This document shows positions 33,542 to 42,254 of a stretch of DNA of 49,341 nt, piece after piece. The stretch comes from Terriglobia bacterium. GTDB lineage: Bacteria; Acidobacteriota; Terriglobia; Terriglobales; Acidobacteriaceae. The position numbers were made by a program, and so were the translations under genes. The stretch spans positions 1-49,341 of the forward strand of contig JAIQFT010000029.1 of assembly GCA_020073185.1 (NCBI GenBank). The letters are read 5' to 3'. The number at the start of each line of letters is the position of its first letter. Position 1 is the stretch's first letter. The notes beneath the pieces were generated by a model. The model was not told the origin of the DNA. It saw only the letters and a list, made by a program, of their open reading frames with translations, and did not search any database.

Positions 33542-34150
33542 TTATCGCTGGTGAACAATCCATTTCCCTTCGGCGCGCAGTTTTTCGCAACACTGCGGAC
33601 AGATTCCGTGGGTGACGGTAGCGTCGGAGTGTTCGGCCAGATACGTTTCCAACTGCTCCCAGTAGTTTTGGTCGTTGCGGATGCGTTTGCACCAGGAACA
33701 GATCGGCAACAGCCCTTCCAGGCGGCGGACACAGGCCAGCGCTTCCTGCAGTTCGGCAACGTGCTCTGCCAGGGCTTGTTGGAGTTGCAGCACGCGCCGC
33801 CCGACGGCGATACGGGCACGCAGTTCATCGGCATCGAACGGCTTGGTAATGTAGTCGTCCGCGCCCGCATCAAAACCCGCCAGCACGTCCGCTCCACTCT
33901 TGCGCGTGGCGGTGATCAGCAGCAGATACATCGGCGTATCGGGCAACTGCCGGGCTTTTCGACAGATGTCGGTCCCCTGCATCCCCGGCATCTGCCAGTC
34001 CAGCACCGCCAGCCGCGGCCCATCATCCCGGCGGAGAGCCTCCCATGCCTCCGCACCGTCGCGTGCCGTGACCACCTCGTATTCGACGGCCAACAGCCGC
34101 TCCAGCAGATGGAGGACTACCGGATCATCCTCAGCGACCAATACTTTCAT
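33542..34150 (-). CDS. Response regulator with C-terminal Cys-rich domain
   Basis: The 202-residue protein has a receiver domain at about 1-120 (KVLVAEDDP, then AVLDWQMPGMQG with phospho-acceptor Asp, and ITKPFDADEL), a coiled-coil linker (LQLQQALAEHVAELQEAL) and a C-terminal module near 150-200 with CSWCKRIRNDQNYW and HGICPQCCEKL. The two CxxC pairs suggest metal binding. No DNA-binding output is evident. The ATG is supported by AAGGTG seven bases upstream and overlaps the end of the preceding hybrid kinase by 20 bases. It is the last gene of the phosphorelay operon. Confidence 0.86.
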   Translation of the reverse strand: MKVLVAEDDPVVLHLLERLLAVEYEVVTARDGAEAWEALRRDDGPRLAVLDWQMPGMQGTDICRKARQLPDTPMYLLLITATRKSGADVLAGFDAGADDYITKPFDADELRARIAVGRRVLQLQQALAEHVAELQEALACVRRLEGLLPICSWCKRIRNDQNYWEQLETYLAEHSDATVTHGICPQCCEKLRAEGKWIVHQR

Positions 34151-37100
34151 ATGGCACCTTGCAGAATTCTTCCAGCGCTTGTCGGAGGCAAGCAAGCTCT
34201 CGTTCCACGTCAGCGACGGCTCGGCTCATGCGCACCAAGTCTGGCTGGCGGAGGTTGTCCTCCAGCTTCACGAGCGCCGACAAGGTTTGTCCGGCGCCGA
34301 GACATCCGACCCCGCCCTGGAGGCGATGTGCGATTCGCCCCAGCATCCCGGCATCGCGCTCGGCCAAAGCCCGGCGCATATCCGAGGCCGCCTTGGGATA
34401 CTCCTGAAGAAAAATTGCCGCTGTCTCGCGCAGTAGTTGTTCGTCCCCTCCGATGCGGGACAATGCTTGAGATTTGTCCCAAGCCCGAGTGGGATGGGGT
34501 GGTTGTGCTCGCACTCCCTCCAAGACCTGCTGGACCTTGCTGAAGTTCACCGGTTTGGAAATATATCCGTCCATACCAGCGGCCAGGCAACGCTCCTCAT
34601 CGCCTTTCATGGCGTGAGCCGTCATGGCGTAGACGGGCAGATGGACGCCGCTGACTTTTTCACGTTCGCGGATGGCCGCGGTGGCGGCAAAGCCGTCCAT
34701 CTCGGGCATCTGGACATCCATGAAGACCAGATCGAAACGGCCGGTTTCAGCGAGCGACACCGCCTCCCGGCCGGTGCGCGCCAGTTCCGGAGCGTGCCCC
34801 TGCTTTTGCAGAACTCGGAGAATCAGCGTCTGGTTGACAGGATTGTCCTCAGCGACCAGGATACGCAGACCTGGCTGATCTTCGCGCAGGGTGTGCCGCG
34901 TCACCAACGGACGCTTTACCTCCGGAGACTGTCCCAGCACCGACAATAAGGCCTGCATCAGGTCCTTGATTTCAATCGGTTTCACCAGGTAAGCGGCAAT
35001 GCCGAGCTGCCGGCAACGCTCGGCGTCGCCACGCTGCCCGGAGGAGGTCAGCATCATGATGACCGCTCCCGCCATTCGCGGATCATGCTGCAGCCGCTCT
35101 GCCAAGGCGAATCCGTCCATGCCAGGCATACGCGCGTCAATCAGGGCAACCCGAAAACGCTTGCCTTGCTGCAGGGTAGCTTCCACCTCCTGAAGTGCCG
35201 CTTCGCTGTCGCTGACCGCAGACGGCACCATGCCCCAATCGCGGGTCGCGTGCACGAGAATTTCGCGGTTGGTTGAGTTATCGTCCACGACCAGCACCAT
35301 TACTCCCACCAGAATTTCCGGTTTGGCGGGTAACGGTTTTGACGTCTCCGGGGCGACCGTCACCGCAATCGTGAATTGAAAGCAGCTTCCCTGGCCCGGC
35401 GCGCTTTGCACCGCAACCTGGCCGCCCATTAAGTCGATTAACTGCGCCGAGATCGGCAGCCCCAACCCGGTGCCGCCGTAGGTGCGCGTGGTACTGGCAT
35501 CGCCTTGGACAAAGGGCTTGAAGATGCTGGCCTGCTTTTCCGGCGAAATTCCGATCCCGGTATCCCGGATCGCGAAATTCAGACTGGTCTTGCCGTCGTC
35601 GCGGGATGCCGCATTCAAGGTCAACACGACCTCTCCCTGGACTGTGAACTTAATCGCATTGCCGATGAGGTTGGTCAGAATCTGGCGCAGGCGGACCGGA
35701 TCGCCGACCACCCGCTGGGGCACCTCCGACCCCACCTGGTAGGCCAACTCGAGCCCTTTTTCATGGGCTCGCACCGCCAGGGCTTTGACCGTTTCCCCCA
35801 CACAATCCTGCAAATTGAACTCGATCAGTTCCAGGTCCAGTTTGCCGGCTTCCACCTTGGAAAAATCGAGAATGTCGTTGAGCACACGCAACAGCGACTC
35901 CCCCGAGGACTTCACGGCCAGTAAGTACTCCTGCTGTTCACGGGTCAGATTCGTGTCCAGGGCAAGCTCGGTCATGCCCAGGATGCCGTTCATGGGGGTG
36001 CGGATCTCATGGCTCATGTTGGCCAGGAATTCGCTCTTCACCTGGCTGGCAGCCTCGGCGGCCGCTCTGGCGCCGCGCACCTCTTCCAGCACTCGCCGGC
36101 GCTCGGTGACGTCCTCCGCAATGCCGACGGCGCGCAGAAATTTGCCTCCGGGATCGCAGACGGGAAAACTGCGCGCATGGATCCAACGAAGCTCGCCATC
36201 CGGTCGAATCACGCGGAATTCCGACTCCACCGGAGCTCCGGTCAAACAGCGGCGAAATACCTCGACGGCGTTCTCGCGGTCCTCCGGGTGGACAGAATCG
36301 GTCCATGCGTTGGCCCGTTCATAGAGCTCATCGCGGGACCTGCCCCAGACTTGCTGGTACGCGGGGCTGGTGTAAATCATTCTTGGCGGTTCCGCGGCCA
36401 CAATGAAGAAGACCTCGTGTATGTTCTCCGCTAATTGCCGGAACTGCTCCTCGCTTTCCCGCAAAGCGGCTTCGACACGCTTGCGCTCGGTGATGTCGCG
36501 GGCAATGGCCAGCACCGCCGGCTCACCCTCGAAATTGAACCGCCTTGCGCTGAGCTCGACGCTGATGCGGTGGCCGTCCTTGGCCACTTGCAGCGTTTCG
36601 AACAGGACGGGCTCGCCGGCTGCCAGGCGCGCCATCACGGAGGCTCGCTGCGATAAGAACTCCGGCGCATCGATATCTTCGGGGGACAATTGCAGCAGTT
36701 CCGCTCGGCTGTAGCCCAGGCGGCGACAAGCCACATCATTGACTTGCTTGAATCGGGCCGGCATCCCATCTTGCGAGATGCTGGTCACGAACGCGGCGTC
36801 ATTGATGTTTTCGAAGAGGGTGCGATACTGCAGTTCGGCCCGTTTCCGCTGGGTGATGTCCGTCATGGCCCCGACCATTCGTAGCGGACGCCCATCGGCA
36901 TTGCGGCTCACATGGCCGCGATCGAGCACGTCGGCATACGAACCGTCGCGACGAAGGAAGCGGTACTCATCCACCCAACTGACTTGGCCACCTTCGATGG
37001 CGCGCGTAATGCTTTGAACGACCCGCTCCCGGTCGTCGGGATGGATGTGGCTTTTCCAGCCCTCGACTCCCGGCTCAATCTCATTGGGAGCGTACCCAAA

Positions 37101-37871
37101 AGTGGTTTGCAGGTTCTCGTTCCACCATCCTTTCCCGGTGACAAGGTCCCAGTCCCATATCCCGTCGTTGGTGGCTCGCGACACCAGCCGGAATCTCTCT
37201 TCGCTGGCTTGCAGGGCCTCTTGCACGCGGGTGTTCTTCGACAGCAAATGGTCCAGCCACAAGCCTCCTCCGACGCTGCATACAATCGCCAGGAACATCG
37301 CTGCCAGCACCTCCAACATGGAACTGCGCGCCAGCCCGGCGTTGATCTCGAGGTGCTGCTTCGCTTCTTCGACTTCTATGCTTACCAGCTTGTCGATGGC
37401 AGCCAGGTGAGAGGCGACCACCAGGTTGTAGGGCTCACTGTGCAGGATGCGCCAGCCATCCTGTCGGCGGTTTGTTTTTGACAGTGTGCGCAGTTGCGCC
37501 ACGTTATCGAGATAGCTCTTTCGGGTTTCCTCGAATTGCTGGAGAGCGATCTTCTCTTCCGGAATCAGTGGGGTGTTTGCGTATGCTCCTAATAACTTGT
37601 CGATCTCGCCCGATAGCTCATCGAGTTGCCGGTCATAGTTGGCGGCAGCGGGCTTTCCCTCCGCTTCCAGCAAGTCTCTGGAGGCGATGCGCATTCTCAG
37701 GAAAAGAGCCGTGACTTGCGAGAGGGTGGTCAGGGGAACCGTGCCGTCGTAAAAGAGGTCCTGATCGCCGGCCGCCATCCTGCGCATATTCATAACGGCG
37801 GTGGTGCCGACCACGAGGGGAACAACAACCGCGAGAATCACGCCGGTTACGATTCTTGCTTTTAGACTCAC
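34131..37871 (-). CDS. Hybrid histidine kinase: sensor, three PAS, two receivers, HPt
   Basis: The 1246-residue protein has two membrane spans (about 8-28 and 188-208) enclosing a helical periplasmic sensor, then three PAS/PAC domains (about 222-600), HisKA with SHEIRTPMNG (His near 620), a HATPase (NAIKFT, DTGIGIS, GGTGLGLPIS; about 720-845), receiver 1 (IDARMPGMDG, Asp near 915), receiver 2 (FMDVQMPEMDG, near 1052) and a C-terminal HPt (AHRLQGG, His near 1181). It can carry a full internal phosphorelay like BarA/EvgS. The GTG start has GGTGA upstream. It lies 80 bases after the single receiver gene on the same strand. The signal is unknown. Confidence 0.93.
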   Translation of the reverse strand: MSLKARIVTGVILAVVVPLVVGTTAVMNMRRMAAGDQDLFYDGTVPLTTLSQVTALFLRMRIASRDLLEAEGKPAAANYDRQLDELSGEIDKLLGAYANTPLIPEEKIALQQFEETRKSYLDNVAQLRTLSKTNRRQDGWRILHSEPYNLVVASHLAAIDKLVSIEVEEAKQHLEINAGLARSSMLEVLAAMFLAIVCSVGGGLWLDHLLSKNTRVQEALQASEERFRLVSRATNDGIWDWDLVTGKGWWNENLQTTFGYAPNEIEPGVEGWKSHIHPDDRERVVQSITRAIEGGQVSWVDEYRFLRRDGSYADVLDRGHVSRNADGRPLRMVGAMTDITQRKRAELQYRTLFENINDAAFVTSISQDGMPARFKQVNDVACRRLGYSRAELLQLSPEDIDAPEFLSQRASVMARLAAGEPVLFETLQVAKDGHRISVELSARRFNFEGEPAVLAIARDITERKRVEAALRESEEQFRQLAENIHEVFFIVAAEPPRMIYTSPAYQQVWGRSRDELYERANAWTDSVHPEDRENAVEVFRRCLTGAPVESEFRVIRPDGELRWIHARSFPVCDPGGKFLRAVGIAEDVTERRRVLEEVRGARAAAEAASQVKSEFLANMSHEIRTPMNGILGMTELALDTNLTREQQEYLLAVKSSGESLLRVLNDILDFSKVEAGKLDLELIEFNLQDCVGETVKALAVRAHEKGLELAYQVGSEVPQRVVGDPVRLRQILTNLIGNAIKFTVQGEVVLTLNAASRDDGKTSLNFAIRDTGIGISPEKQASIFKPFVQGDASTTRTYGGTGLGLPISAQLIDLMGGQVAVQSAPGQGSCFQFTIAVTVAPETSKPLPAKPEILVGVMVLVVDDNSTNREILVHATRDWGMVPSAVSDSEAALQEVEATLQQGKRFRVALIDARMPGMDGFALAERLQHDPRMAGAVIMMLTSSGQRGDAERCRQLGIAAYLVKPIEIKDLMQALLSVLGQSPEVKRPLVTRHTLREDQPGLRILVAEDNPVNQTLILRVLQKQGHAPELARTGREAVSLAETGRFDLVFMDVQMPEMDGFAATAAIREREKVSGVHLPVYAMTAHAMKGDEERCLAAGMDGYISKPVNFSKVQQVLEGVRAQPPHPTRAWDKSQALSRIGGDEQLLRETAAIFLQEYPKAASDMRRALAERDAGMLGRIAHRLQGGVGCLGAGQTLSALVKLEDNLRQPDLVRMSRAVADVERELACLRQALEEFCKVPYESIGR

Positions 37872-37951
37872 AAAGTCACCGCTTTCATCGGCGGGTCAAA
37901 TGTGCCCTTCCCGGGACTTGCCGCGCACGCGCTGACTAAAATTGGCTGGTC

Positions 37952-38323
37952 TCAAACCCGTTCCGTGCAAAGCCGCGCCTTCAAGATCGCTTGCAAGCGC
38001 TCAAAATTCGGCGGCTTGGACATGAATTCATCCGCGCCCAAAGCCTTCACCGATTCCACCACGTCGGGTTCGTTGCTTCCGGTGATGACGATGATGGGAA
38101 CCTGGCTGGTCTTAGGCGAGTTCTTCAACTGGCGGAGGACTTGCCGTCCGGTACCGCCCGGCATGTTCACGTCCAGCAGAATGGCATCAGGCGGGTTGCG
38201 CAGAGCCGTCACGATGGCCTGCATGGCGTCGTACACGATAACTACTCTGTACCCGGCCTTCTTCAGCCGCACGCTGATCACCTGCACCAGCACGCGGTCA
38301 TCGTCCGCGATCAGAATGGTCAT
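37952..38323 (-). CDS. Single-domain response regulator
   Basis: The 123-residue protein is a lone receiver domain: ILIADDDRVL at the start, ILLDVNMPGGTG with the phospho-acceptor Asp near residue 53, VITGSN with the switch Thr, and MSKPPNFERL with the conserved Lys. It has no output domain, so it likely passes phosphoryl groups in a relay, as CheY or Spo0F does. It lies nine bases after the HPt gene and before the large hybrid kinase, which suits a shuttle role. Confidence 0.9.
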   Translation of the reverse strand: MTILIADDDRVLVQVISVRLKKAGYRVVIVYDAMQAIVTALRNPPDAILLDVNMPGGTGRQVLRQLKNSPKTSQVPIIVITGSNEPDVVESVKALGADEFMSKPPNFERLQAILKARLCTERV

Positions 38324-38332
38324 GACGCCACG

Positions 38333-38713
38333 TCACGTTTTCCCGCCGTGAAGCATCGAGAGCAGCAAAGAACGCAATTTGTCGAGCTCCGCCGCCAGAA
38401 CGCCGCAGGCGCTCTTAGCATGGGCCAAATCGCGACTTCGGCCCATCGTTTCCAGGACCAGCGCAGCGTCCTCGACGCCGGCAGTAAAAAAGTTTCTGGC
38501 CGCGCCGCGCAGTGCATGGGCCGCCAGTTCGACACGCTCGCCATCGGCCACGGCAACCGCATCTCGGATCTCTTTCAACAATTGCGGAGCACTTTCGAGG
38601 AACAGATTGACAATGTCGCGCAGCAGGTCCAGGTCGTCACCCACGTGACGCATGAGCGCCGCTCGGTTAAAACCCACATCCTGGTCATGGCGAGAATCTT
38701 TTTGTACCGGCAA
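38333..38713 (-). CDS. Histidine phosphotransfer (HPt) protein
   Basis: The 126-residue helical protein has the HPt signature AAHALRGAARNFFTAG, with the phospho-accepting His near residue 67. Such proteins relay phosphoryl groups between receiver domains. The start is TTG, supported by GAGG five bases upstream, and the ribosome-binding site lies in the end of the preceding kinase gene, so translation is probably coupled. It separates the upstream hybrid kinase, which lacks an HPt, from the single receiver, and so completes a relay. Confidence 0.86.
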   Translation of the reverse strand: MPVQKDSRHDQDVGFNRAALMRHVGDDLDLLRDIVNLFLESAPQLLKEIRDAVAVADGERVELAAHALRGAARNFFTAGVEDAALVLETMGRSRDLAHAKSACGVLAAELDKLRSLLLSMLHGGKT

Positions 38714-38720
38714 AGCAACC

Positions 38721-41117
38721 TCACCTTCCCGAGCTGATCGAGCCTTCCCCCGGAAGCTGCCCGGCTGGGCTTTCGACCGGCGCCGGAGCTGCGTTATCCA
38801 ACACCCGCCGAATTGCGGCCGCGATCTCTTCCCGCGTGAAAGGCTTGTGCACGAAGGCAGCGTCCGACGCCATGAGATCGTTTCGCGTAATCACCTCATT
38901 GGTGTAGCCGGACATGTAGATGACCTTGATTCCGGGCCGAAGCGCCGTCAACCGCTCTACCAATTCTCGACCCGACATGCTCGGCATGGTCACATCCGTC
39001 AGCAGAAGATCGATGGGGTTGGAGGTTTGCTGTGCGCGCTCCAGAGCCTTGGCGCCGCTGTCAGCGCTGATGACGATGTAGCCCATGGAGTGGAGCAGTT
39101 CGCTGACGAGTTCCCGGAGTGGATCCTCATCTTCGGCTAGCAGGATGGTTTCGGTTCCGCCGACGAGGTCTCCGGCAGCAAACGGCACGGCCGTTACTGC
39201 CGCGGTCATGACTTTGGGAAAGTAAAGCATGAAAGTTGTGCCCAATCCGACCTCGCTGTAAACCTCGATGAAGCCTCGCGATTGTTGGACGAAGTTGTAC
39301 ACGATCGCCAGGCCCAGTCCGGTGCCTTTGCCCGACTCCTTGGTGGTGAAGAAGGGTTCAAAAATCCGGCTCTTCGTCACTTCATTCATACCCACGCCGG
39401 TGTCGCTGAGGGTGAGTACGACGTAATCCCCGGAGGCCGCAGGGAGATGAGCGTGGGCGTCGGAATCGGCCAGTTTGATTTCGGACGTCTCAATCACGAG
39501 ACTTCCCCCGTTGGGCATGGCGTCGCGCGCGTTGACGGCGAGGTTCATCAAGGTTTGTTCGACTTGCGCCTGGTCGGTGCGGATTCGTTGCGGGGATGGA
39601 CCCAGTTTGATCACCAGTTGGGTGTCTTCTCCGAGGATGCGCTTCAGCAATTTAGCGGTCTCTTTCACCACCTCGCTGAGGTCGAACACAGTTTCCTGGA
39701 GCACCTGTTTTCTGCTGAAGCTGAGCAATCGCCGGGTCAACTCAGCCGCGCGACCGGCGGCCATTCTGATCTGTTCGATCCGCGGTGTCTGTTTTTCCAG
39801 CGATTCGGAGGGTTCCAAGAGGAGCTCGGCATTGCCGAGGATGACGGCCAGCAGGTTATTGAAATCGTGCGCGACCCCGCCCGCCAGTCTGCCAACCGCT
39901 TCCATCTTCTGCGACTGGCGCAGTTCGGCCTCGAGGGTGCGACGTGCCGTCATGTCTTCGGCAATCACCTCGTAGTACTGGACCTGCCCTGCCTGGTCCC
40001 GTACCGCCCGGCCGTTGGTCCGCACCAGAACCGTGCCTCCGCCCTTCTTCTTCCAGCACAGGTCCTCACAACTATGTGACATCTCTTCTCGATATTGTTG
40101 GAGCACGGCGGCGCGATCGGCGGGCTGGAGATAAACGTCGGTGGCGAGGTTCAGCGCCAGCACCTCTTGCTTGCCGGCATAGCCGAGCATGGCAACCAGA
40201 GCGGGATTCACATCCAGGAATTGTCCTTCGGGCGTAGATCGAAAAATGCCATAGGTGGCGTTCTCGACCAGTTCCCAGTACTTCCGCTCCGATTGGTGGA
40301 TGGCCTGCTCGGCCTCGGTTTTTGCGGTGACATCGCGCACCACATGAACACAGCCTCGCAGCGTGCCGGCGGCATTCCTGACCGGGGTCGAGGAAGCCTC
40401 CAGGACTGTGCCGCGGCCATCCCGGGTTGGCGGTTGAGGCTGCGACACGGTGAACCGCCACTCATGCAGGCACCCTAGCATTGGCCGCACGATGCCGGCC
40501 AGCACCTCATAACAGTGGTGGCCGATGATTTCGGAGAAGGGCAACCCCAGCAGCCCGGTGACAGCCTGGTTGGCCCGCCGTATTCGACACTCTGCATCCA
40601 CCAGGATGACGGCATCGGGAACGGTGTCGAAGGTCAGTTCCCACTCCCGTTTTGCGCACAGCAGTTTTTCCTGTAAGGCGCGCTCTTGCTGGCGGTGAGC
40701 TTGCTCGCGCAGCGTCTGCCCAATTACCAATGGCAATCTCTCGAGCCGATGCTTGAGGACGTAGTCCGCAGCCCCCCGCTTGATGTACTCCACCGCTGCT
40801 TCGTCGCCCAAGGTGGCGGTCACCACGACAAACGGGGTCTGCTTGCCGGTGCGTCGCAGCACCTCCAGCGCATCCATGCCCGTCCAGGTGAGGAGATTGT
40901 GGTCGCTCAGAACAATGTCGTAATCCTGGGCGCGCAGGCGCTTCTCGAAATCGTGCGGGCCGCATACGATATCGAAACTGAGCCGATAGCCGGTCCGCTG
41001 CAACACCGCCAGCATGAGTTCCGCATCCACCCGCGAATCCTCCACCACCAACACCTGCAGGGTTCGGCTAAGCGGCAGGGCGTCGTTCTCGATTTCCGGT
41101 TTTGCGGTGGAAGACAT
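38721..41117 (-). CDS. Hybrid histidine kinase: receiver, two PAS, kinase, receiver
   Basis: The 798-residue cytoplasmic protein has an N-terminal receiver (VLVVEDSRVDAEL, LSDHNLLTWTG with Asp near 67), two PAS domains (about 165-400), a HisKA of the HDFNN type (VAHDFNNLLAVILGN, His near 417), a HATPase (NLAVNARDAMP, DTGVGMN, GKGTGLGLAIV) and a C-terminal receiver (LLTDVTMPSMSG, Asp near 706). It has no transmembrane segment. The ATG at 41117 has TGGAGTG six bases upstream; an open extension to 41306 is not conserved. It heads the operon with HPt, receiver and second hybrid kinase, and probably feeds the HPt. Confidence 0.92.
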   Translation of the reverse strand: MSSTAKPEIENDALPLSRTLQVLVVEDSRVDAELMLAVLQRTGYRLSFDIVCGPHDFEKRLRAQDYDIVLSDHNLLTWTGMDALEVLRRTGKQTPFVVVTATLGDEAAVEYIKRGAADYVLKHRLERLPLVIGQTLREQAHRQQERALQEKLLCAKREWELTFDTVPDAVILVDAECRIRRANQAVTGLLGLPFSEIIGHHCYEVLAGIVRPMLGCLHEWRFTVSQPQPPTRDGRGTVLEASSTPVRNAAGTLRGCVHVVRDVTAKTEAEQAIHQSERKYWELVENATYGIFRSTPEGQFLDVNPALVAMLGYAGKQEVLALNLATDVYLQPADRAAVLQQYREEMSHSCEDLCWKKKGGGTVLVRTNGRAVRDQAGQVQYYEVIAEDMTARRTLEAELRQSQKMEAVGRLAGGVAHDFNNLLAVILGNAELLLEPSESLEKQTPRIEQIRMAAGRAAELTRRLLSFSRKQVLQETVFDLSEVVKETAKLLKRILGEDTQLVIKLGPSPQRIRTDQAQVEQTLMNLAVNARDAMPNGGSLVIETSEIKLADSDAHAHLPAASGDYVVLTLSDTGVGMNEVTKSRIFEPFFTTKESGKGTGLGLAIVYNFVQQSRGFIEVYSEVGLGTTFMLYFPKVMTAAVTAVPFAAGDLVGGTETILLAEDEDPLRELVSELLHSMGYIVISADSGAKALERAQQTSNPIDLLLTDVTMPSMSGRELVERLTALRPGIKVIYMSGYTNEVITRNDLMASDAAFVHKPFTREEIAAAIRRVLDNAAPAPVESPAGQLPGEGSISSGR

Positions 41118-41509
41118 GCGACACTCCACGGCGCGGGCGCTTGCCGAAGGCAAATCGCCGACAACGCCAATACCTCTTCTCTGATTTACCGCATCTGGAT
41201 TGGCAACGGTGGGGAAATGCGCCTGCTGAGGCGAATCGTCGTGTCGTATTGGGCCTCGGCCCGTTTTGACAATCGTGGTCTGTCCCCTGGCTTCTGTGCG
41301 TTTCAAACTGGCACCGCGCCCACGGTGAAATCCCGATTCCGTTTCGCGAAGCGTTTTGCGTTGTAATCATCGGCTCTGCCGCCCAACACTGTGCAGGGAA
41401 CGCAAAGTGAACGCGGGGATATTCAAGGTGGTTATGGTAGCGATGCCGGCCGGCTCGCTGCCGTGGCTGGTAAGTCTGGCCGCTGAGTTATCCGTGCGTG
41501 AGGTGCCGC
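41118..41509. other. Divergent intergenic region between hybrid kinase and Rcp1-like genes
   Basis: The region should hold promoters in both directions, but no clear pair of boxes was seen. A near-perfect 14-base palindrome, CGTTTCGCGAAGCG, with the core TTCGCGAA, lies at 41340-41353 midway between the genes. It is a candidate site for a regulator of either operon. Confidence 0.45.
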
Positions 41510-41980
41510 ATGAAATCGCAGTCGCCGGTTGAAATTCTTCTGGTGGAAGACGATCCCAGGGATGTCGAACTCACCAAGCACGCGCTGCAAAGGGATAATC
41601 TCTGCAACAACATCCATGTGGCGGGGGACGGAGAGGAGGCCTTGGACTTTCTCTTTGGCCGCGGCGTCTATGACAACCGGCAGAATGGGCCGAATCCCTA
41701 TCTCGTTCTGCTCGATCTCAGGCTGCCCAAGATCGATGGCCTGGAGGTCTTACGAGAGATAAAGAACAATCCGCGGACCCGGATGGTCCCGGTGATCGTA
41801 CTTACTTCCTCGCGAGAGCAGAAAGACCTGGTGGAAAGCTATCGGCTGGGAGTCAACAGCTACATCCAGAAACCGGTTGATTTTCTGCAATTCCAATTTG
41901 CCGTGAGACAAGTGGGCCTGTACTGGTTGCTGCTGAACCGGGCGCCGGCCGCAGAGGTCATAGTGGAAGCAAAGCGGTGA
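41510..41980 (+). CDS. Rcp1-like single-domain response regulator
   Basis: The 156-residue receiver has VEILLVEDDPRDVELTK at the start, VLLDLRLPKIDGLEVL with the phospho-acceptor Asp near 65, IVLTSSREQKD and SYIQKPVDF with the conserved Lys. The insertion around FGRGVYDNRQNGPNPYL is typical of the Rcp1 group, which pairs with phytochrome-type and other PAS histidine kinases. It has no output domain. The ATG at 41510 has AGGTG four bases upstream. It is divergent from the phosphorelay operon, and the hybrid kinases there are plausible partners. Confidence 0.88.
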   Translation: MKSQSPVEILLVEDDPRDVELTKHALQRDNLCNNIHVAGDGEEALDFLFGRGVYDNRQNGPNPYLVLLDLRLPKIDGLEVLREIKNNPRTRMVPVIVLTSSREQKDLVESYRLGVNSYIQKPVDFLQFQFAVRQVGLYWLLLNRAPAAEVIVEAKR

Positions 41981-42254
41981 AATTTCCAGCGTCCTGAACA
42001 ACTTGGGCAGAAGGCAAACATCCCAATCTGGAACCAGGCCAAAAGTGAGTCATGGAATCAGGAATTCGTAACCTATGCCTGGCTTGCAATCCGCTATATA
42101 ACAACCGTGCCCTTTGCTCCTAGCTATGCAGGCCGCACCAGTTCGCGTTGGCGTGTTCCCTGCTCCCGCGGCTGGCGGCCCCACATGATTTCATGCGCAG
42201 CTTACGTTCCTCTTAAAGAAGTCCCAAAGAAAGTTCTGGTCGCAGGAGGTCGCG

